The notes: generated by a model not told the origin, from the sequence alone. A DNA stretch of 64,000 nt from Aurelia coerulea (GCA_039566865.1 CM076962.1:6876743-6940742), one strand, 5' to 3'. Counted from the stretch's first letter, positions 40,655 through 50,825 are shown. A program made the numbers and translations.

Positions 40655-41037
40655 TGGAGGGGCACATCGCGTGATAAGCTGTATGCTGAGCTCGGCTGGG
40701 AGTCACTGAGTTCCCGAAGGTGGAATAGACACCTTACCTTGTTCTATAAGAACCTCACCCCCTTGTATACAAGGGATCAAGTCCCACCACTTCATCAGTT
40801 GCAATACTCTCTTCGTAAGCGGGATGTGGTTGGGCGAATGGGGGCAAGAACAGAAAAATTCCAATCCAGTTTTTATCTTAATTGCATCTTTGAATGGAAC
40901 AAACTTGATCATGAAATCAGGCTAGCACCGTCTGCTGCAGTTTTTAAAGCAGAGCTTCTATCAATACTTCGTCCTCCTGCAAAACCTGTCTTTGGGATTT
41001 ATGACCCAATCGGTGGAGTAATTGAACTGAATTGAAG
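40655..41037 (+). pseudogene. LINE A fragment, C-terminal ORF2 region
   Basis: Encodes KLYAELGWESLSSRRWNRHL, TRDQVPPLHQLQYSLRKRD, RTEKFQSSFYLNCIFEWNKL and RLAPSAAVFKAELLSILRPP AKPVFGIYDP, with one stop-free frame of 98 codons to 41035. It is a short internal piece truncated at both ends and lacks the 3' knuckle and UTR of LINE A. It aligns to 16899-17690 (inverted) and 46070-46300. Confidence 0.85.
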
Positions 41038-41245
41038 TTGAAGTGAATAGAGACCTCGTTTTGAATTAGAGACCAATGGGCCTAAATGCATGCCGTTAAC
41101 TCTGCATTCAGTTGTGAGAAGCTGTGAACAAGCAAGGAGACGTGAACTGTATTGCTCAGCAAGGAGAGACAATGCAGAAGAATATGTGCTGGGCTTCATA
41201 AATGTAAGCTGAGGAAAAAACTGTCTTATTTTTCCGTTTTATCTG
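41038..41245. other. no feature seen
   Basis: Short spacer between the LINE A fragment and the Gypsy-type gag region. Confidence 0.35.
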
Positions 41246-42030
41246 ATGAGTATGATAACGGGCGACGAGAGGAAAAGTTGCTTCAATGTCATTATGAATA
41301 GGGAAGCCCAGCCAACAAGTACAAAACTACGACCTTTTGATCCATCACAGCATGAAGGGGCAGTTGCACAAGCATTTGAGAAATTTCTACGTTTATACAA
41401 GTGCAAGTATCTTGCATGGGACAGAAGCCCGTCAAGTGATACTGATAAGGAGCAATGAATAGGTCAAGATATGCTGAAAGAGTTAAGGGGACATTATGCC
41501 ACAGATCGTTTTATGGATAACATTGAAGCAGTGGCGTCTGAAAAAGATCTCAACAAAATGTAATTTGATGAGCTGGTGGGAAGACTACGTAACAGATACA
41601 AGCCAACTCAGAATCCAATCATGGCTGATTACAAATCTCGTCGTTTGTCACAGGGCATCGATCAGTCATTTGACAGTTTTGTTAATGAGGTAAAAAAGCA
41701 ATCAAGGAGCTGTTCATTCACATGTAGGGGTAAGAATTGCACAGTGGCTGATAACCTTATTAGGGATCAAATAATTACTGAGGTAAGAGATGAAGAGTTT
41801 AGGGAGAATGCCTTAAAAGCAGAATGGGAACTTCCAGAACTTGATGACCATGGAAGAAGAGCAGAGGCAGCACTGATTGGAGCTGCAAAGCTAGGAGAGC
41901 AAAGGGAGTATAAGGTAGAAAGACTAAAACCTGGACAATATTCAAAGGAAGCAGCGCTCAGAGAAAAATTTCACAACAAAAGAATCCAGCAAGAGAGCAA
42001 TTCAGATGCTATAGATGTGGTATAGGAAGA
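41246..42030 (+). pseudogene. Gypsy-type LTR retrotransposon, gag region
   Basis: Two frames. 41246-41458 contains RPFDPSQHEGAVAQAFEKFL and RLYKCKYLAWDRSP; after stops, 41576-42025 encodes a capsid-like domain with KSRRLSQGIDQSFDSFVNEV, NLIRDQIITEVRDEEFRENA and EAALIGAAKLGEQRE. The frame then closes with a stop shortly before a zinc-knuckle. Arrangement and motifs are of the Gypsy/Mag type. Frames are broken, so the element is inactive. No LTRs were recognised at either side. Confidence 0.72.
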
Positions 42031-42120
42031 TGCAACACAGAGAAGTGCCCTGCATTAAAATCACTCTGCCATATTTGTAATGAGCAAGGACATTGGGCAG
42101 GTTCAACTTTATGTGACAAA
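42000..42120 (+). pseudogene. Gypsy-type zinc knuckle
   Basis: In the frame shifted relative to gag: C-Y-R-C-G-I-G-R-C...C-P, then L-C-H-I-C-N-E-Q-G-H-W-A-G-S-T-L-C. The second is a C-x2-C-x4-H-type CCHC knuckle, expected after the capsid domain. Confidence 0.75.
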
Positions 42121-42278
42121 CCAAAGAAAGTAGAACAAAGAGAGAGAAGATATGGTAAGGCGATAGAGTACGAGACGACACATCTGCAAACAGTTCGGAT
42201 GAAGAATCTAGTGTTTCAGCAACAAGTGAAAGCTCCTCAACTGAGGATGCTGACAGTGGTAGAAAGCAAGTTCGGAGA

Positions 42279-42550
42279 GTGCGTAAAGTATTCAGAATCC
42301 AGGGTGTTCGACAAGCTCATTGTAATAAAGTCAAAAGAGCACACCATGATTTTCAGGTGGAAGTTGCTGTTCGCGGAAAGATTGTCAGAGCAGCAACCGA
42401 CAATAGTGCAGAAATCAATGTTATGCCAAAACGTACTGCAGACATGCTAAAACTCCCATTAGAAAAGTCATGCCTGCGAATCAGCCCATATGGAGCAAAA
42501 CATTTCCGTGTAGTAGGCAAATATGAAGGTTTGAATAGTTTTTGGAGATA
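42279..42550 (+). pseudogene. Gypsy-type protease remnant
   Basis: Contains VEVAVRGKIVRAATDNSAEI and NVMPKRTADMLKLPL. The position and pattern suit a retroviral-type aspartic protease, but the catalytic DTG(A/S) has become TDNSAE, so the site is lost. Confidence 0.65.
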
Positions 42551-43281
42551 TGGTGACAGCAGCAACCTGGTATGTTCTGCACCAGAAGAATATAACGCCC
42601 TTGATGAGTGGGCCAACAGCAGAGAGGCTTGGAATAATCAAGTTCAATTCAGATCCACCCCAAGAAGAGGAAAGAATTCAGAGGATCATAGTTGATAAAA
42701 AATTCAATGAGGAAAAGAACCATTGGCTGAAAAAATATCCCAAAGTATTTGAAGGGATAGGCACTCTGAAAGATCATGAAGTAAGAATATACCTGGATGA
42801 GACAATAAAACCTGTGGCTCAGCCTCCAAGACCAGTCCCGTTTCACTTGAAAAAAAGATTAAAGGAAGAAATAGATAAAATGGAAAGAGCTGATATCATA
42901 GAGGAACACTCGGGTCCAGCTCCTCGGATCTCTAACATTGTCTTGGCACCAAAAGAAGATGAAAGTCTGAGAGTAACGGTAAACATGAGACAAGTTAATA
43001 AGGCCATAAAGAACACGCATGTTCCTATTCCAAATGTTGAAGATATAGAGGCCCAGTTATCTGGCAGTAGATATTTCACCAAGTTATATCTAAAGGCAGC
43101 CTTTCACCAACTAACACTGAACGAAGAAAGTCGATATGCCACAATGTTCCATGCATATGGGCGGTTGATGCATTATAAGAGGCTTACTATGGGGAATTTA
43201 GTGGCTTCTGGGGAGCTGAACAAAGCACTGCAGCCAATTTTGGGAGAGATTCCTAATGCTCAATGCTCATCTTATACATGA
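42550..43281 (+). pseudogene. Gypsy-type reverse transcriptase, N-terminal part
   Basis: A 243-codon frame with KYPKVFEGIGTLKDHEVRI, PPRPVPFHLKKRLKEEIDKM, ADIIEEHSGPAPRISNIVLA and a palm-type SRYFTKLYLKAAFHQLTLNE, followed by a region that normally reads YxRLPFG but here is YKRLTMGNLVASG. The frame closes at 43279 just before the catalytic site and continues in another frame (43256). No stop within, so decay is modest here. Confidence 0.85.
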
Positions 43282-43760
43282 TGACATGAAAATTTCAGCA
43301 CCGACGCTGAAAGAGCACAACGATATAGTTGAAGCTGTTTTAAACAAAGCATTCGAAGTAGGCATCACCTTCAATCCAGAGAAGAGTATATGCAATGCCA
43401 AAGAAGTGCCATTCTGGGGAGTAATCATTACCAAAGAAGGAATAAAGCCAGACCAAGCCAAAGTAAAGGCACTTCAGGAAGCAGAGAGACCACAAAAAAA
43501 AGAAGAGCTGATTTCTTTTCTTTCGATGTTGCAGTCCAATTCTGCATTCATACCTAGAGTATGACAACATACACAACAACTCAGATCAGAGAGCTCACAA
43601 AGAAACATAGCAGATTCAAGTGGAGAAAAGACCATCAAAAAGAATTTGAGCAAGTAAAGTCTATGTTTCATCAAGAGACCTTGATCCGATACTTTGACCC
43701 AAAGAAGGACACCTACATTAAGAAACAAAGGAATTCACAAAACTCTGTTGGTTCCTTCAC
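43256..43760 (+). pseudogene. Gypsy-type RT C-terminal part and connection
   Basis: The catalytic motif has degraded to LIHDDMKISAPT; the C-terminal part has EVGITFNPEKSICNAKEVPF, WGVIITKEGIKPDQAKVKAL and PQKKEELISFLSMLQ. After a frame change, ELTKKHSRFKWRKDHQKEFE and LIRYFDPKKDTYI are the start of the RNase H/connection region. Most of the RNase H domain is absent. Confidence 0.8.
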
Positions 43761-43772
43761 AGTTCTCCATAT

Positions 43773-44000
43773 GTGGAAGCAATAACCATTGAATCCCTCC
43801 AAAGGTACACAGATAAAGACAGGGTGCTAACAACCCTAAGAGATCATGTAACCAAGGAAAGACGGCCAGACGTTAAAAAGCTGCCAGAACTACAACCATT
43901 TGCGAAGATCTTCACTGAACTTACTGTTACAGAAGGAGGTTTATTGTTGAGAGGAGAGAGACTAATGTTGCCTGCGAAAAAAGAAAAGCGAGTCTTAGGT
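43773..44000 (+). pseudogene. Gypsy-type pre-integrase region
   Basis: Encodes ESLQRYTDKDRVLTTLRDHV, ELQPFAKIFTELTVTEGGLL and LRGERLMLPAKKEKRVL, which is the conserved stretch before the integrase zinc finger of Gypsy-type elements. It breaks off at about 43995, before the zinc finger, at the junction to a LINE ORF1-like frame; the integrase core is missing. Confidence 0.75.
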
Positions 44001-44562
44001 CGAGGCCTAGCAAATTTCGAAGATCCTCGTCCGTATTTTGGAACGATACAAGAACTGGTTCAAACTAACACCATGATTAATAAAGGCCTTGCAATGGAGA
44101 GGGAAAATAACCGAACACTTGTCGAAGAAAACTTTCATTCGAAACTTGAGATTTTTGATCTTCAGAACGATGGTAAATTTCTTTAAACAGGGCCAATTCA
44201 AAACATGAAACCTACGTCATCAGAAACTATCATTGTAAAGGACTCCCAAGAGCTTGCAAATTCCGAGAAAATTGTAAATCAACTGAAAAAAGTTCTACTT
44301 GATAGCATAGAGAATACATGCTTTTGAGATCTAATGGTTCAACATACCAGAACGACCATAAGAGAGAGAAAGTGAGTTCAATTAACCATGAATCAGGTTA
44401 CAATGTGAAGTCTGCCCAGAGTAACAACAAAAGAGTAAAAAGAAACGAAATAAGGAAAAGGAAACCAAGGTGCAGCTGCAAGTGGAAGCCAATAATCAAG
44501 CCCAGGCGGCCACTGCGCCTAGCTTACAACAACAACAGCAGCAGCAGCAACAAGATAATGGC
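44001..44562 (+). pseudogene. LINE ORF1-like N-terminal region
   Basis: Continues in one frame with FEDPRPYFGTIQELVQTNTM and MERENNRTLVEENFHSKLEI (a likely coiled coil with heptad-spaced Leu/Ile) to a stop at 44184, then shifted frames with a basic RKRKPR stretch and QLQVEANNQAQAATAPSLQQ with a polyglutamine run encoded by CAACAGCAG repeats (44527-44552). Coiled coil, basic and Q-rich linker followed by an SGNH domain (45440 onward) is the layout of ORF1 proteins of some CR1-like LINEs. Interrupted by the palindrome. Confidence 0.6.
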
Positions 44563-44564
44563 CG

Positions 44565-45425
44565 AGCACAGGAAGCCCACATTACAGTTAATTCAAAAAA
44601 TGTTTCAAAGATATTTTGTTCAAAAGAAAATACCTTCCCTTTCTTGGTTTCCAACTTCCAGTGTCTAAATCCTTCAGATAAGTCTCGGAAATCAAAGTCC
44701 AAGCCTCATTCAACACACCTGATCTGTTTATTTGGAGAAGGCAACCACTTATCACCCAGAAACTGCAGCAAATGATTACCTACTTTTGACAGCGACCGTT
44801 TCTCCATAAGCGTGGCATTTTCATCTGGTCCACTTCAAAGGAAGCCGATACTTTCAACCGCTTTCTGATTTAGAAATCGCCGCCGTCTTTTGAAATTGTT
44901 GGTATTGTTGACGGGGTGATATGTAAATCAGAAAGCCGTTGGAAGTGTCGGCTTCCTTTGAAGTGGACCAGATGAAAATGCCACGCTTATGGAGAAATGA
45001 TCGCTGTCCAAAGTAGGTGATAATTTGCTGCAGTTTCTTGATGATAAGTTGTTGCTTTCTCCAAATAAACCCATCAGGTATGTTGAATGAGGCTTGCACT
45101 TTGATTTCCGAGACTTATCTGAAGGATTTAGACACTGGAAGTTGGAAACCAAACGAAAACAAAACGGTTGCTGTGACATCAGGCCTGAGAAAGCTTCACT
45201 CCTTGTCTCTTTCTTCTCTCTCGTTCTTCCGTTTTTCCTTTTGACTCCCTTGTTTCCTTGTGCTCTCTCAAAAAGTGCTGTATTTATTTCAATAATAAAT
45301 TGGAAAAGCGTAAGAAAACAACACACGCTATGGTGACGAAAGGGAAAGTATTTTCTTTTGACTAAAATATTTTTGAAACATTTTTTGAATTACCTATAAT
45401 GTGGGTTTCCTGTGGGCCGAGCACT
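44565..45425. repeat. long inverted repeat (palindrome) inserted in LINE ORF1
   Basis: Left arm about 44565-44880, right arm about 44925-45425. The arms share GTTTCCAACTTCCAGTGTCT, TCTGGTCCACTTCAAAGGAA and the outer AATTCAAAAAATGTTTCAAA / complement. The right arm contains an extra 165-base segment (about 45170-45335) absent from the left. Outer ends are near GCACAGGAARCCCACATTA. Open frames on both strands are mirror images of each other. Class unknown. Confidence 0.85.
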
Positions 45426-45439
45426 GAATCCCAAGAACC

Positions 45440-46032
45440 CTTCGAATGATGTAAGCAATAAAACCAGGCTGGGAGAAAAATTCACACTTGGCCCAAAGAC
45501 ACTGTTCTTGTTACAGGTGACAGTATCATTAGTGGTTTACATGAAAACAAATTTGATGGCCCTGGCAAGATCAAGGTAAGAAGCTTGCCAGGGGCAACCA
45601 TTTTAGATATGAAGGATCACATCAAGCCCCTCATTCGCAAGAGACCATCAAAAATCATTTTGCATGTTTCAACTAACGATTCCGTGGATCTGCAGGCTGA
45701 TGAAATCCTGACTGAGATGTTGGATGTAAAACATAAGATCCTTTTGGATGATTACAAAGTCCATCCTGAGCTAATCAAGCATAATAAAACTGAATATTGA
45801 TTTCTCCCTAAACCCAAATGATCGTTGATGATGTTTTTAGCTACAGTCAGAGAGGTGAGTGGTGCTGCTAAAGTCGCCTTCAATAGAAAATTAGGCACCT
45901 TGTATAAGGACAAGAATCGCCTGAAAAGCAATATCTTGATCGTTATGTCAAACGTGGATGATACGCAAACATCAAAAGTCATTACCCCTAGTTTGCTTAG
46001 TTCGTGCATGAAACTATTGGTGCATCTGTCTC
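45440..46032 (+). pseudogene. SGNH-hydrolase-like domain (LINE ORF1), decayed end
   Basis: Plus-strand residues KDTVLVTGDSIISGLHENKF, KVRSLPGATILDMKDHIKPL and KIILHVSTNDSVDLQADEIL. The GDSI motif with its serine, the PGAT and the HVxTND block are the hallmark blocks of SGNH-type esterases in LINE ORF1 proteins. After 45767 the frame ends, but later fragments (KVAFNRKLGTLYKDKNRLKS, IVMSNVDDT) belong to the C-terminal end. The segment after 45728 is repeated at 51073. Confidence 0.7.
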
Positions 46033-46043
46033 AAATTAGATGT
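46033..46043. repeat. target-site duplication of LINE A (left copy)
   Basis: AAATTAGATGT here, AATTAGATGT right after the A-tail at 47138-47148. The paralogous segment at about 51490-51508 shows the uninterrupted AAATTAGATGTCATG. Confidence 0.85.
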
Positions 46044-47138
46044 TAGATCAAATTAGATCCCTCAACTTCAGCAGTCGCATTACTCTCTTCGCAATCAGGA
46101 TGTCATTGGGCGAATAAGGGCAAGGACAGAAAAATTCAAATCTAGCTTTTATCCCAATTGCCTGTCAGAATGGAATGAACTAGATCCGGAGGTTAGACTT
46201 GCACCATCGGTCGCTATCTTTAAGAGAAAGCTGATTTCAATTATCCGCCCCCCTGCTAAATCTGTCTTTGGGATTCATGATCCAATAGGATTATCCTATC
46301 TGACTCAACTTAGAGTGGGTCTTAGTAAGTTATGCTTTCACAAATTCAAGCACAATTTTAGGGATTCCATAAATCCAATGTGTCCTACAAACGATGGTAT
46401 CGAGACTACGGAACACTTTTTGTTGCTCTGCCCCTCCTTTGAGGTTGAACGTCGAAATCTTCTCGCTAGAGTGTTTGATTTGCTGCGACCATTTGGACAT
46501 ATCGATCTTTCAAATGAGGTTTTGACGCAACTTTTACTAGATGGCGATAAAGACCTTCCAAAGGACCTCAACAGAAATATACTCGAGTTGACTCTACATT
46601 ACATCCACGCAACTGGTCGCTTCAGTTGAGATCACCGTAAATCTAGTTAAACGTCACCAAATCACTAAGTCCATTTTCGTAAAGTTTCTTGTCGTAGAGT
46701 CCTGTCCATATATTCCTTTGCAAGCCTGTTTCACATTGGATGTTAGGCTTATATTAGAAATCCAGACACGATAGCGGTGTCTCGAGCGATGGGGACCTTG
46801 GGTGGGGAGCAGTGACGGGGACAGTTGTTGTCGTTGTTGTTTCCTCGGCCGGCGTACCGATTGTTCACTATTATATTTTGGCCTGACATCTAATGTGAAA
46901 CCGGCTCAAATATTTATTTGTAAAATGTTTTTATAATTAGAATATCTATCTGTATTAGTTGTAGCGTATGTATAGTAGTTTGTATTAGTTGTATTTTAGT
47001 TTATATTAATTCCAGGGGGTAGACATGACATTTTGCTCCTCCTGGTCCCCGTTCTTGTAGTGTGGTATAGTAGATTGTAGGTAGTGTTTAGGTAATTTTG
47101 TTGTAAATTTTTATATTGAATATAAAAAAAAAAAAAAA
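46044..47138 (+). mobile_element. LINE A, 5'-truncated copy with A-tail
   Basis: Begins within the ORF2 C-terminal region (SHYSLRNQDVIGRIRARTEK, NCLSEWNELDPEVRLAPSVA), continues with PPAKSVFGIHDPIGLSYL and the best-preserved family tail GLSKLCFHKFKHNFRDSINP, CPTNDGIETTEHFLLLC and YIHATGRFS* (46315-46629). The 3' UTR contains an inverted repeat, GTTTCACATTGGATGTTAGGC (46732) with its complement near 46905, and ends ATATTGAATAT followed by 17 A. No frameshift is visible in the coding part, so it is a relatively young insertion. Confidence 0.92.
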
Positions 47139-47411
47139 AATTAGATGTCATGTGAGATTTACGAAAACGCAAAAAAAATTACTTATGCAAAACCCTGCAG
47201 AACGTTTCTATTCGCGGGCATCTAATTTGTGACAAGCAGTCACGAAGATAACCTCTGTGCAGAATCATAAGCATGAAGATGTTTTGGTTCAGTGTGATCA
47301 AGTGCCTTCCCCCAGTCAATGGCGCCATCGTTTGCGGGGATTCTGCACCTTTCCTCTCAACTTCACCTGCAACGTTTGCATCTGTAGCTGTGTAGGAGGG
47401 GGGTCCTTCTA
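47139..47411. repeat. paralogous segment copy 1 (middle part)
   Basis: Matches 51500-51757 closely (GAACCCTGCAGAACG, AATGGCGCCATYGTTTGC and TCTGCACCTTTCCT). Together with 45728-46043 and 47818-48018 it forms one interrupted copy of the segment whose partner is 51073-53015. Confidence 0.88.
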
Positions 47412-47817
47412 CGGTAAAAACCCACACATAAGAGCCTTCATTTATTAAGAACCTACAGCCTGAAATCATATATTTTTGGACCCAATAGATAAGAACTATT
47501 TCAGCCTGATATCATAACTAGGTTCTTAATAAAGGGTTTTATTCATTCATTGGGAAATAAATGCAATCTGTTTGCCAATCAACCACTTTCGTGAACTCCA
47601 ATACATAACTTACAGAACTGTGATAGGCAGGACCTGTAGGGCAAGCTTTAGTTGACATGGATAGGGCAAAGAGTGTACATAAGTTTGGCTAAGATTTAGA
47701 TTCACATATGTCCCTCTGTTAAGAAACTACACCCTCAAAACTGGATGTGCCTCGTTGCATAAGAACTTAAACAGGCTGAATTCAAAATCTTAGGTTCTTA
47801 TGTGCGGGTTTTTACTG
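47412..47817. mobile_element. TA-flanked MITE, GTAAAAACCC ends
   Basis: Left CGGTAAAAACCCACACATAA and right TTATGTGCGGGTTTTTACTG are inverted repeats; TA at 47410-47411 and 47818-47819. The interior contains AGGTTCTTAATAAAGGG / CTTAAACAGGCTGAA type pairs. The paralogous site at 52805 shows an empty CTACCTTCGG. No coding. Confidence 0.88.
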
Positions 47818-48018
47818 TACCTTCGGTGATACTGTGAATGCTAGCCTCTGTGCAGGCCGACGGTTACATCATCCTTTAAAGTTGACTTACTTGCATAATG
47901 AATACTATCAATAAGTGGCTAACGATGCGTTCGTTCTAGAAAACGATTTTTTTATATAATTAAGCTGCTAATGATGTCAAGAACGTGCCAATTCTGGGTA
48001 AATTTCTGTTGTTGCGCA

Positions 48019-48132
48019 TGGGTAAATTAAGGGGTCTTCGCATCCCTTGTTCGACCTAAAAGGAAAACATGTTCCCGTGGATTGATGCTTGCACAGCGGA
48101 ACAGAGTCAGCTCGAGTCTACTGTAACATTTG
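48019..48132. other. no feature seen
   Basis: Unassigned spacer, ending in AACATTTG, the left target duplication of the next element. Confidence 0.4.
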
Positions 48133-48446
48133 CAGTGGCTGATTTAGGGGGGGCAAGTGGGGGCAATTGGCCCCCCCCTTCACGATGAAAACTCAGCTTG
48201 GCGCCCCTCTTTTGGCGAGAAAAGCGCCCCTCTTCCTGACTCTAGCGCGTAATTTTTCAACTGTTTCGATTTAAATATGGGGGAAACATATAACTCAAGG
48301 CGTTATTTAGCAGTAAATCAAAGAATTTTCTTTGAAAAGCGTCCAAAAAATTTTCGCGCGCCTTCGGCGCGCTCAATTTCTATCGTATATTTGGCGCCCA
48401 CTTTGCAAGTTGCCCCCCCTTCAACTTTGGGCTGGATCCGCCCCTG
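48133..48446. mobile_element. hAT-type MITE with 8-bp target duplication
   Basis: Starts CAGTGGCTGATTTAGGGGGG and ends GGATCCGCCCCTG. The 8-mer AACATTTG flanks it exactly (48125-48132 and 48447-48454). Inner sequences GCGCCCCTCTTTTGGCGAG and GCGCGCCTTCGGCGCGC are palindromic. The start and 8-bp duplication point to the hAT superfamily. No transposase. Confidence 0.88.
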
Positions 48447-48774
48447 AACATTTGCCCCAAGAAAGTAAAATTTCAAACCAGACGTTCATTTACCCCATCA
48501 AGTTATGGATTGAGGCCTGACGTCAACATTCCCGTGTCAGGTTTCAAAAGCACTTAGAGCATCTGCGATCTACAATAGACCTTTTTGCTATTCTAGAAAA
48601 TCTGAATCGACAATATTTTTAAAGATTTTCTAGAATTTTGGAATGCGTACGATAGTGAAGCTCTAACCCAACTCAACCTTGAAAATAGCAAGTATCTTCG
48701 AGGTCGAACGCGGTGACCTCTGCGGTGGCACATGAAAGCAATTTAGCCATTGTGGGATTTGGCTTCGAAGCATT
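48447..48774. other. no feature seen
   Basis: Spacer with a TTCTAGAAAATCT..AGATTTTCTAGAA inverted pair (about 48592-48637) but no gene. Confidence 0.4.
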
Positions 48775-48894
48775 TCATTTTCATTTTATTCTTATTTAGA
48801 CACAATACCCTATCAGCACTTCAAAGTAAATATGAATATTAATCTAAACAAAAAAAATAAAGCTGCTCTTCCAAGGGGTTGTGTTTGCGTCGCT
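48775..48894 (-). other. LINE C 3' UTR and tail
   Basis: On the minus strand the 3' UTR after the RT stop is short and ends AATAAAATGAAAATGAAATG at about 48770-48790, an A-rich tail. Confidence 0.7.
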
Positions 48895-50703
48895 CTACCT
48901 CAAGAACTCCCTTAATCTTACTTTAAAGGAGCTCAATGTTGCAGAGTCTCGTATATGCTTCGGGATCTCGTTCCAGGTACTTGCTCCCTGGTATCCAAAA
49001 GACTTTTTGCAGTATTCAAGACGAAGCCGAGGAATTTCGAAATCATCAATTTTTCTTGTGTTATATCTCGAAATATTCGACCTAGGAGTGAATCTATTTT
49101 TGAGGTTCTCTGGGCAGAGTCCATTGTTAATTTTGTATGTAGTAATTAGCCTGTCATATTTTATTAGATTGCGTACATCGAGCCAATCACATACCCAGCC
49201 ATCTTTGTGCCTTGCGCATTCGATTAGTCTGCGTGCCCTGTTTTGCAACCTCTGTAGGGATTCCAGTTTTGTGTTTGACAGACATCCCCAAATGACACTG
49301 CAATATCTCAGATGGCTTTCAATTAATGCTCGATAAACAGTTGCCAATTGTTTCTGGGAAAGGATGTTTTTGAGTTTAAACATCGCCCCTAAACCGTTTT
49401 TTATCTTTCGCTTTACGGTTTTGAGTTGTTCTTCCCAATTCATGCTTTCGTCTATTATGACACCTAGATATTTTGTTTTTTGAACTCTGCATAATTTTTG
49501 ATCTTCTACTTCGAGGTCAGGGAAATCTTTGGCTCTGTTCAATTGTTTTGGATGCCCTATCAACATAAATTCGCTTTTTTCAGCATTTAGGCTAAGTTTG
49601 TTTTGCCTCATCCAGGATGATACAAGATCAAGTTCGCCCTTTATGTCATTAAAGAGCTCGTTGATCTCCATGGAGGCATAAGAAATGCTCGTGTCATCCG
49701 CGTACATATTTGGTTTAGATTTTTTCAAAGATTTTTCAAAATCATTCATATAAATGATGAAAAGTAAGGGACCCAAACACGACCCCTGTGGTATTCCACA
49801 CTGTACTAAACGCTTGTTTGACGATTTACCTTCTACATAACAATACTGCTCTCTCCCGGCAAGGTATGAAGTGAACCAACCGTGTGCAAGATCAGTGACT
49901 CCATAGGCTGATAACTTCGATAACAGAACATCATGGTCGACGGTATCAAAGGCTTTTTTTAGATCTAAAAATACGCTTACATTCGTTTTTTGCTCATTGA
50001 TGTTCCTGAACCAAGTCTCTGTTATGTTCAGTATCGATGTTTGCGTGTTATGTAATTTACGGAATGCGAATTGGTTGTCTGAAAGAAGACCACAATCTTT
50101 CATATGAGAAAAGAGTTGATCATGGGCCACCTTTTCCAGCAATCTTGACAGTATCGAAACGACAGAGATTGGTCTGTAATTTGTTAGCTCTGATTTTTGA
50201 CCTGCCTTATAGATTGGTGCCACTCTTGCCAGTTTCCAAAGGTCTGGAAAAATGCCAGTGTCGAGGGATCTATTAAAGATTGTTGTCAAAGGCCCGCTTA
50301 CAATCTCCACAGCGTCTTTTAGTATTTTAATAGGTATTTTATCTGGACCTGGCGATTTTGAGGTCTTCAGTTTGTTTATCTCTTGCTTGACATAAGATAC
50401 TTCAACATGTTTGAACAAGAATTTCGGGAGACATTTGTCTTTCACCACATCTCGCACGTAAGCCATTGGGTCGGCATCAGTAGGTGCCTCAATTTTGCTT
50501 GCAAGCTTAGGCCCAATGGTCACAAAATGCTCATTGAAGGCTTCAGCTATTTCATCTGGACGAACATACTCTCGACCGTTCAGTGTGACTGAATTTAAGG
50601 GAGCGGAAGTTTTACATTTGTTTAACACTTTATTTATCGTTTTCCACATCGCTTTTGGATTACCTGAGTTTTCTTCGATTAAATTGTGATAGTAATCTTG
50701 CAC
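48895..50703 (-). CDS. LINE C reverse transcriptase, intact frame (602 codons)
   Basis: An uninterrupted minus-strand frame. Domain order: linker with MWKTINKVLNK; RT motifs KTSKSPGPDKIPIKIL, LWKLARVAPIYKAGQKS, NYRPISVVSILSRLLEKVAH; palm LDLKKAFDTVDHDVLLSKL; QCGIPQGSCLGPLLFIIYM; catalytic NMYADDTSISYAS; KYLGVIIDESMNWEEQL; thumb and C-terminal region with YCSVIWGCLSN and ARRLIECARHKDGWVCDW, ending SSFKVRLREFLR. All RT catalytic residues are present. The methionine at 50703 is internal: the frame stays open upstream to about 50825 (SADQAKKRAEKDHN, PRYKKLRNKVTSELRNSV), so the copy is 5'-truncated and lacks an endonuclease. Confidence 0.93.
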   Translation of the reverse strand: MQDYYHNLIEENSGNPKAMWKTINKVLNKCKTSAPLNSVTLNGREYVRPDEIAEAFNEHFVTIGPKLASKIEAPTDADPMAYVRDVVKDKCLPKFLFKHVEVSYVKQEINKLKTSKSPGPDKIPIKILKDAVEIVSGPLTTIFNRSLDTGIFPDLWKLARVAPIYKAGQKSELTNYRPISVVSILSRLLEKVAHDQLFSHMKDCGLLSDNQFAFRKLHNTQTSILNITETWFRNINEQKTNVSVFLDLKKAFDTVDHDVLLSKLSAYGVTDLAHGWFTSYLAGREQYCYVEGKSSNKRLVQCGIPQGSCLGPLLFIIYMNDFEKSLKKSKPNMYADDTSISYASMEINELFNDIKGELDLVSSWMRQNKLSLNAEKSEFMLIGHPKQLNRAKDFPDLEVEDQKLCRVQKTKYLGVIIDESMNWEEQLKTVKRKIKNGLGAMFKLKNILSQKQLATVYRALIESHLRYCSVIWGCLSNTKLESLQRLQNRARRLIECARHKDGWVCDWLDVRNLIKYDRLITTYKINNGLCPENLKNRFTPRSNISRYNTRKIDDFEIPRLRLEYCKKSFGYQGASTWNEIPKHIRDSATLSSFKVRLREFLR

Positions 50704-50825
50704 ACTGTTTCGTAGCTCACTTGTTACCTTATTCCTCAGTTTCTTATACCTAGGCCATACGTTATGATCTTTTTCGGCTCTTTTCTTTGCCTGGTCAGCA
50801 GAAGTCCGGGTACCATTGAAGATAT
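50704..50825 (-). pseudogene. LINE C linker upstream of RT frame
   Basis: Open in the same frame as the RT (NGTRTSADQAKKRAEKDHNV, RYKKLRNKVTSEL). It reads toward an endonuclease that is missing, with truncation at about 50825. Confidence 0.75.

Noticed and set aside
41246..44000. LTRs of the Gypsy-type element
   Set aside because: No direct repeats of LTR length with TG...CA ends could be found on either side by eye.
44496..45336. Several 68-132-codon frames on both strands
   Set aside because: Mirror images from the palindrome; they do not represent separate genes.
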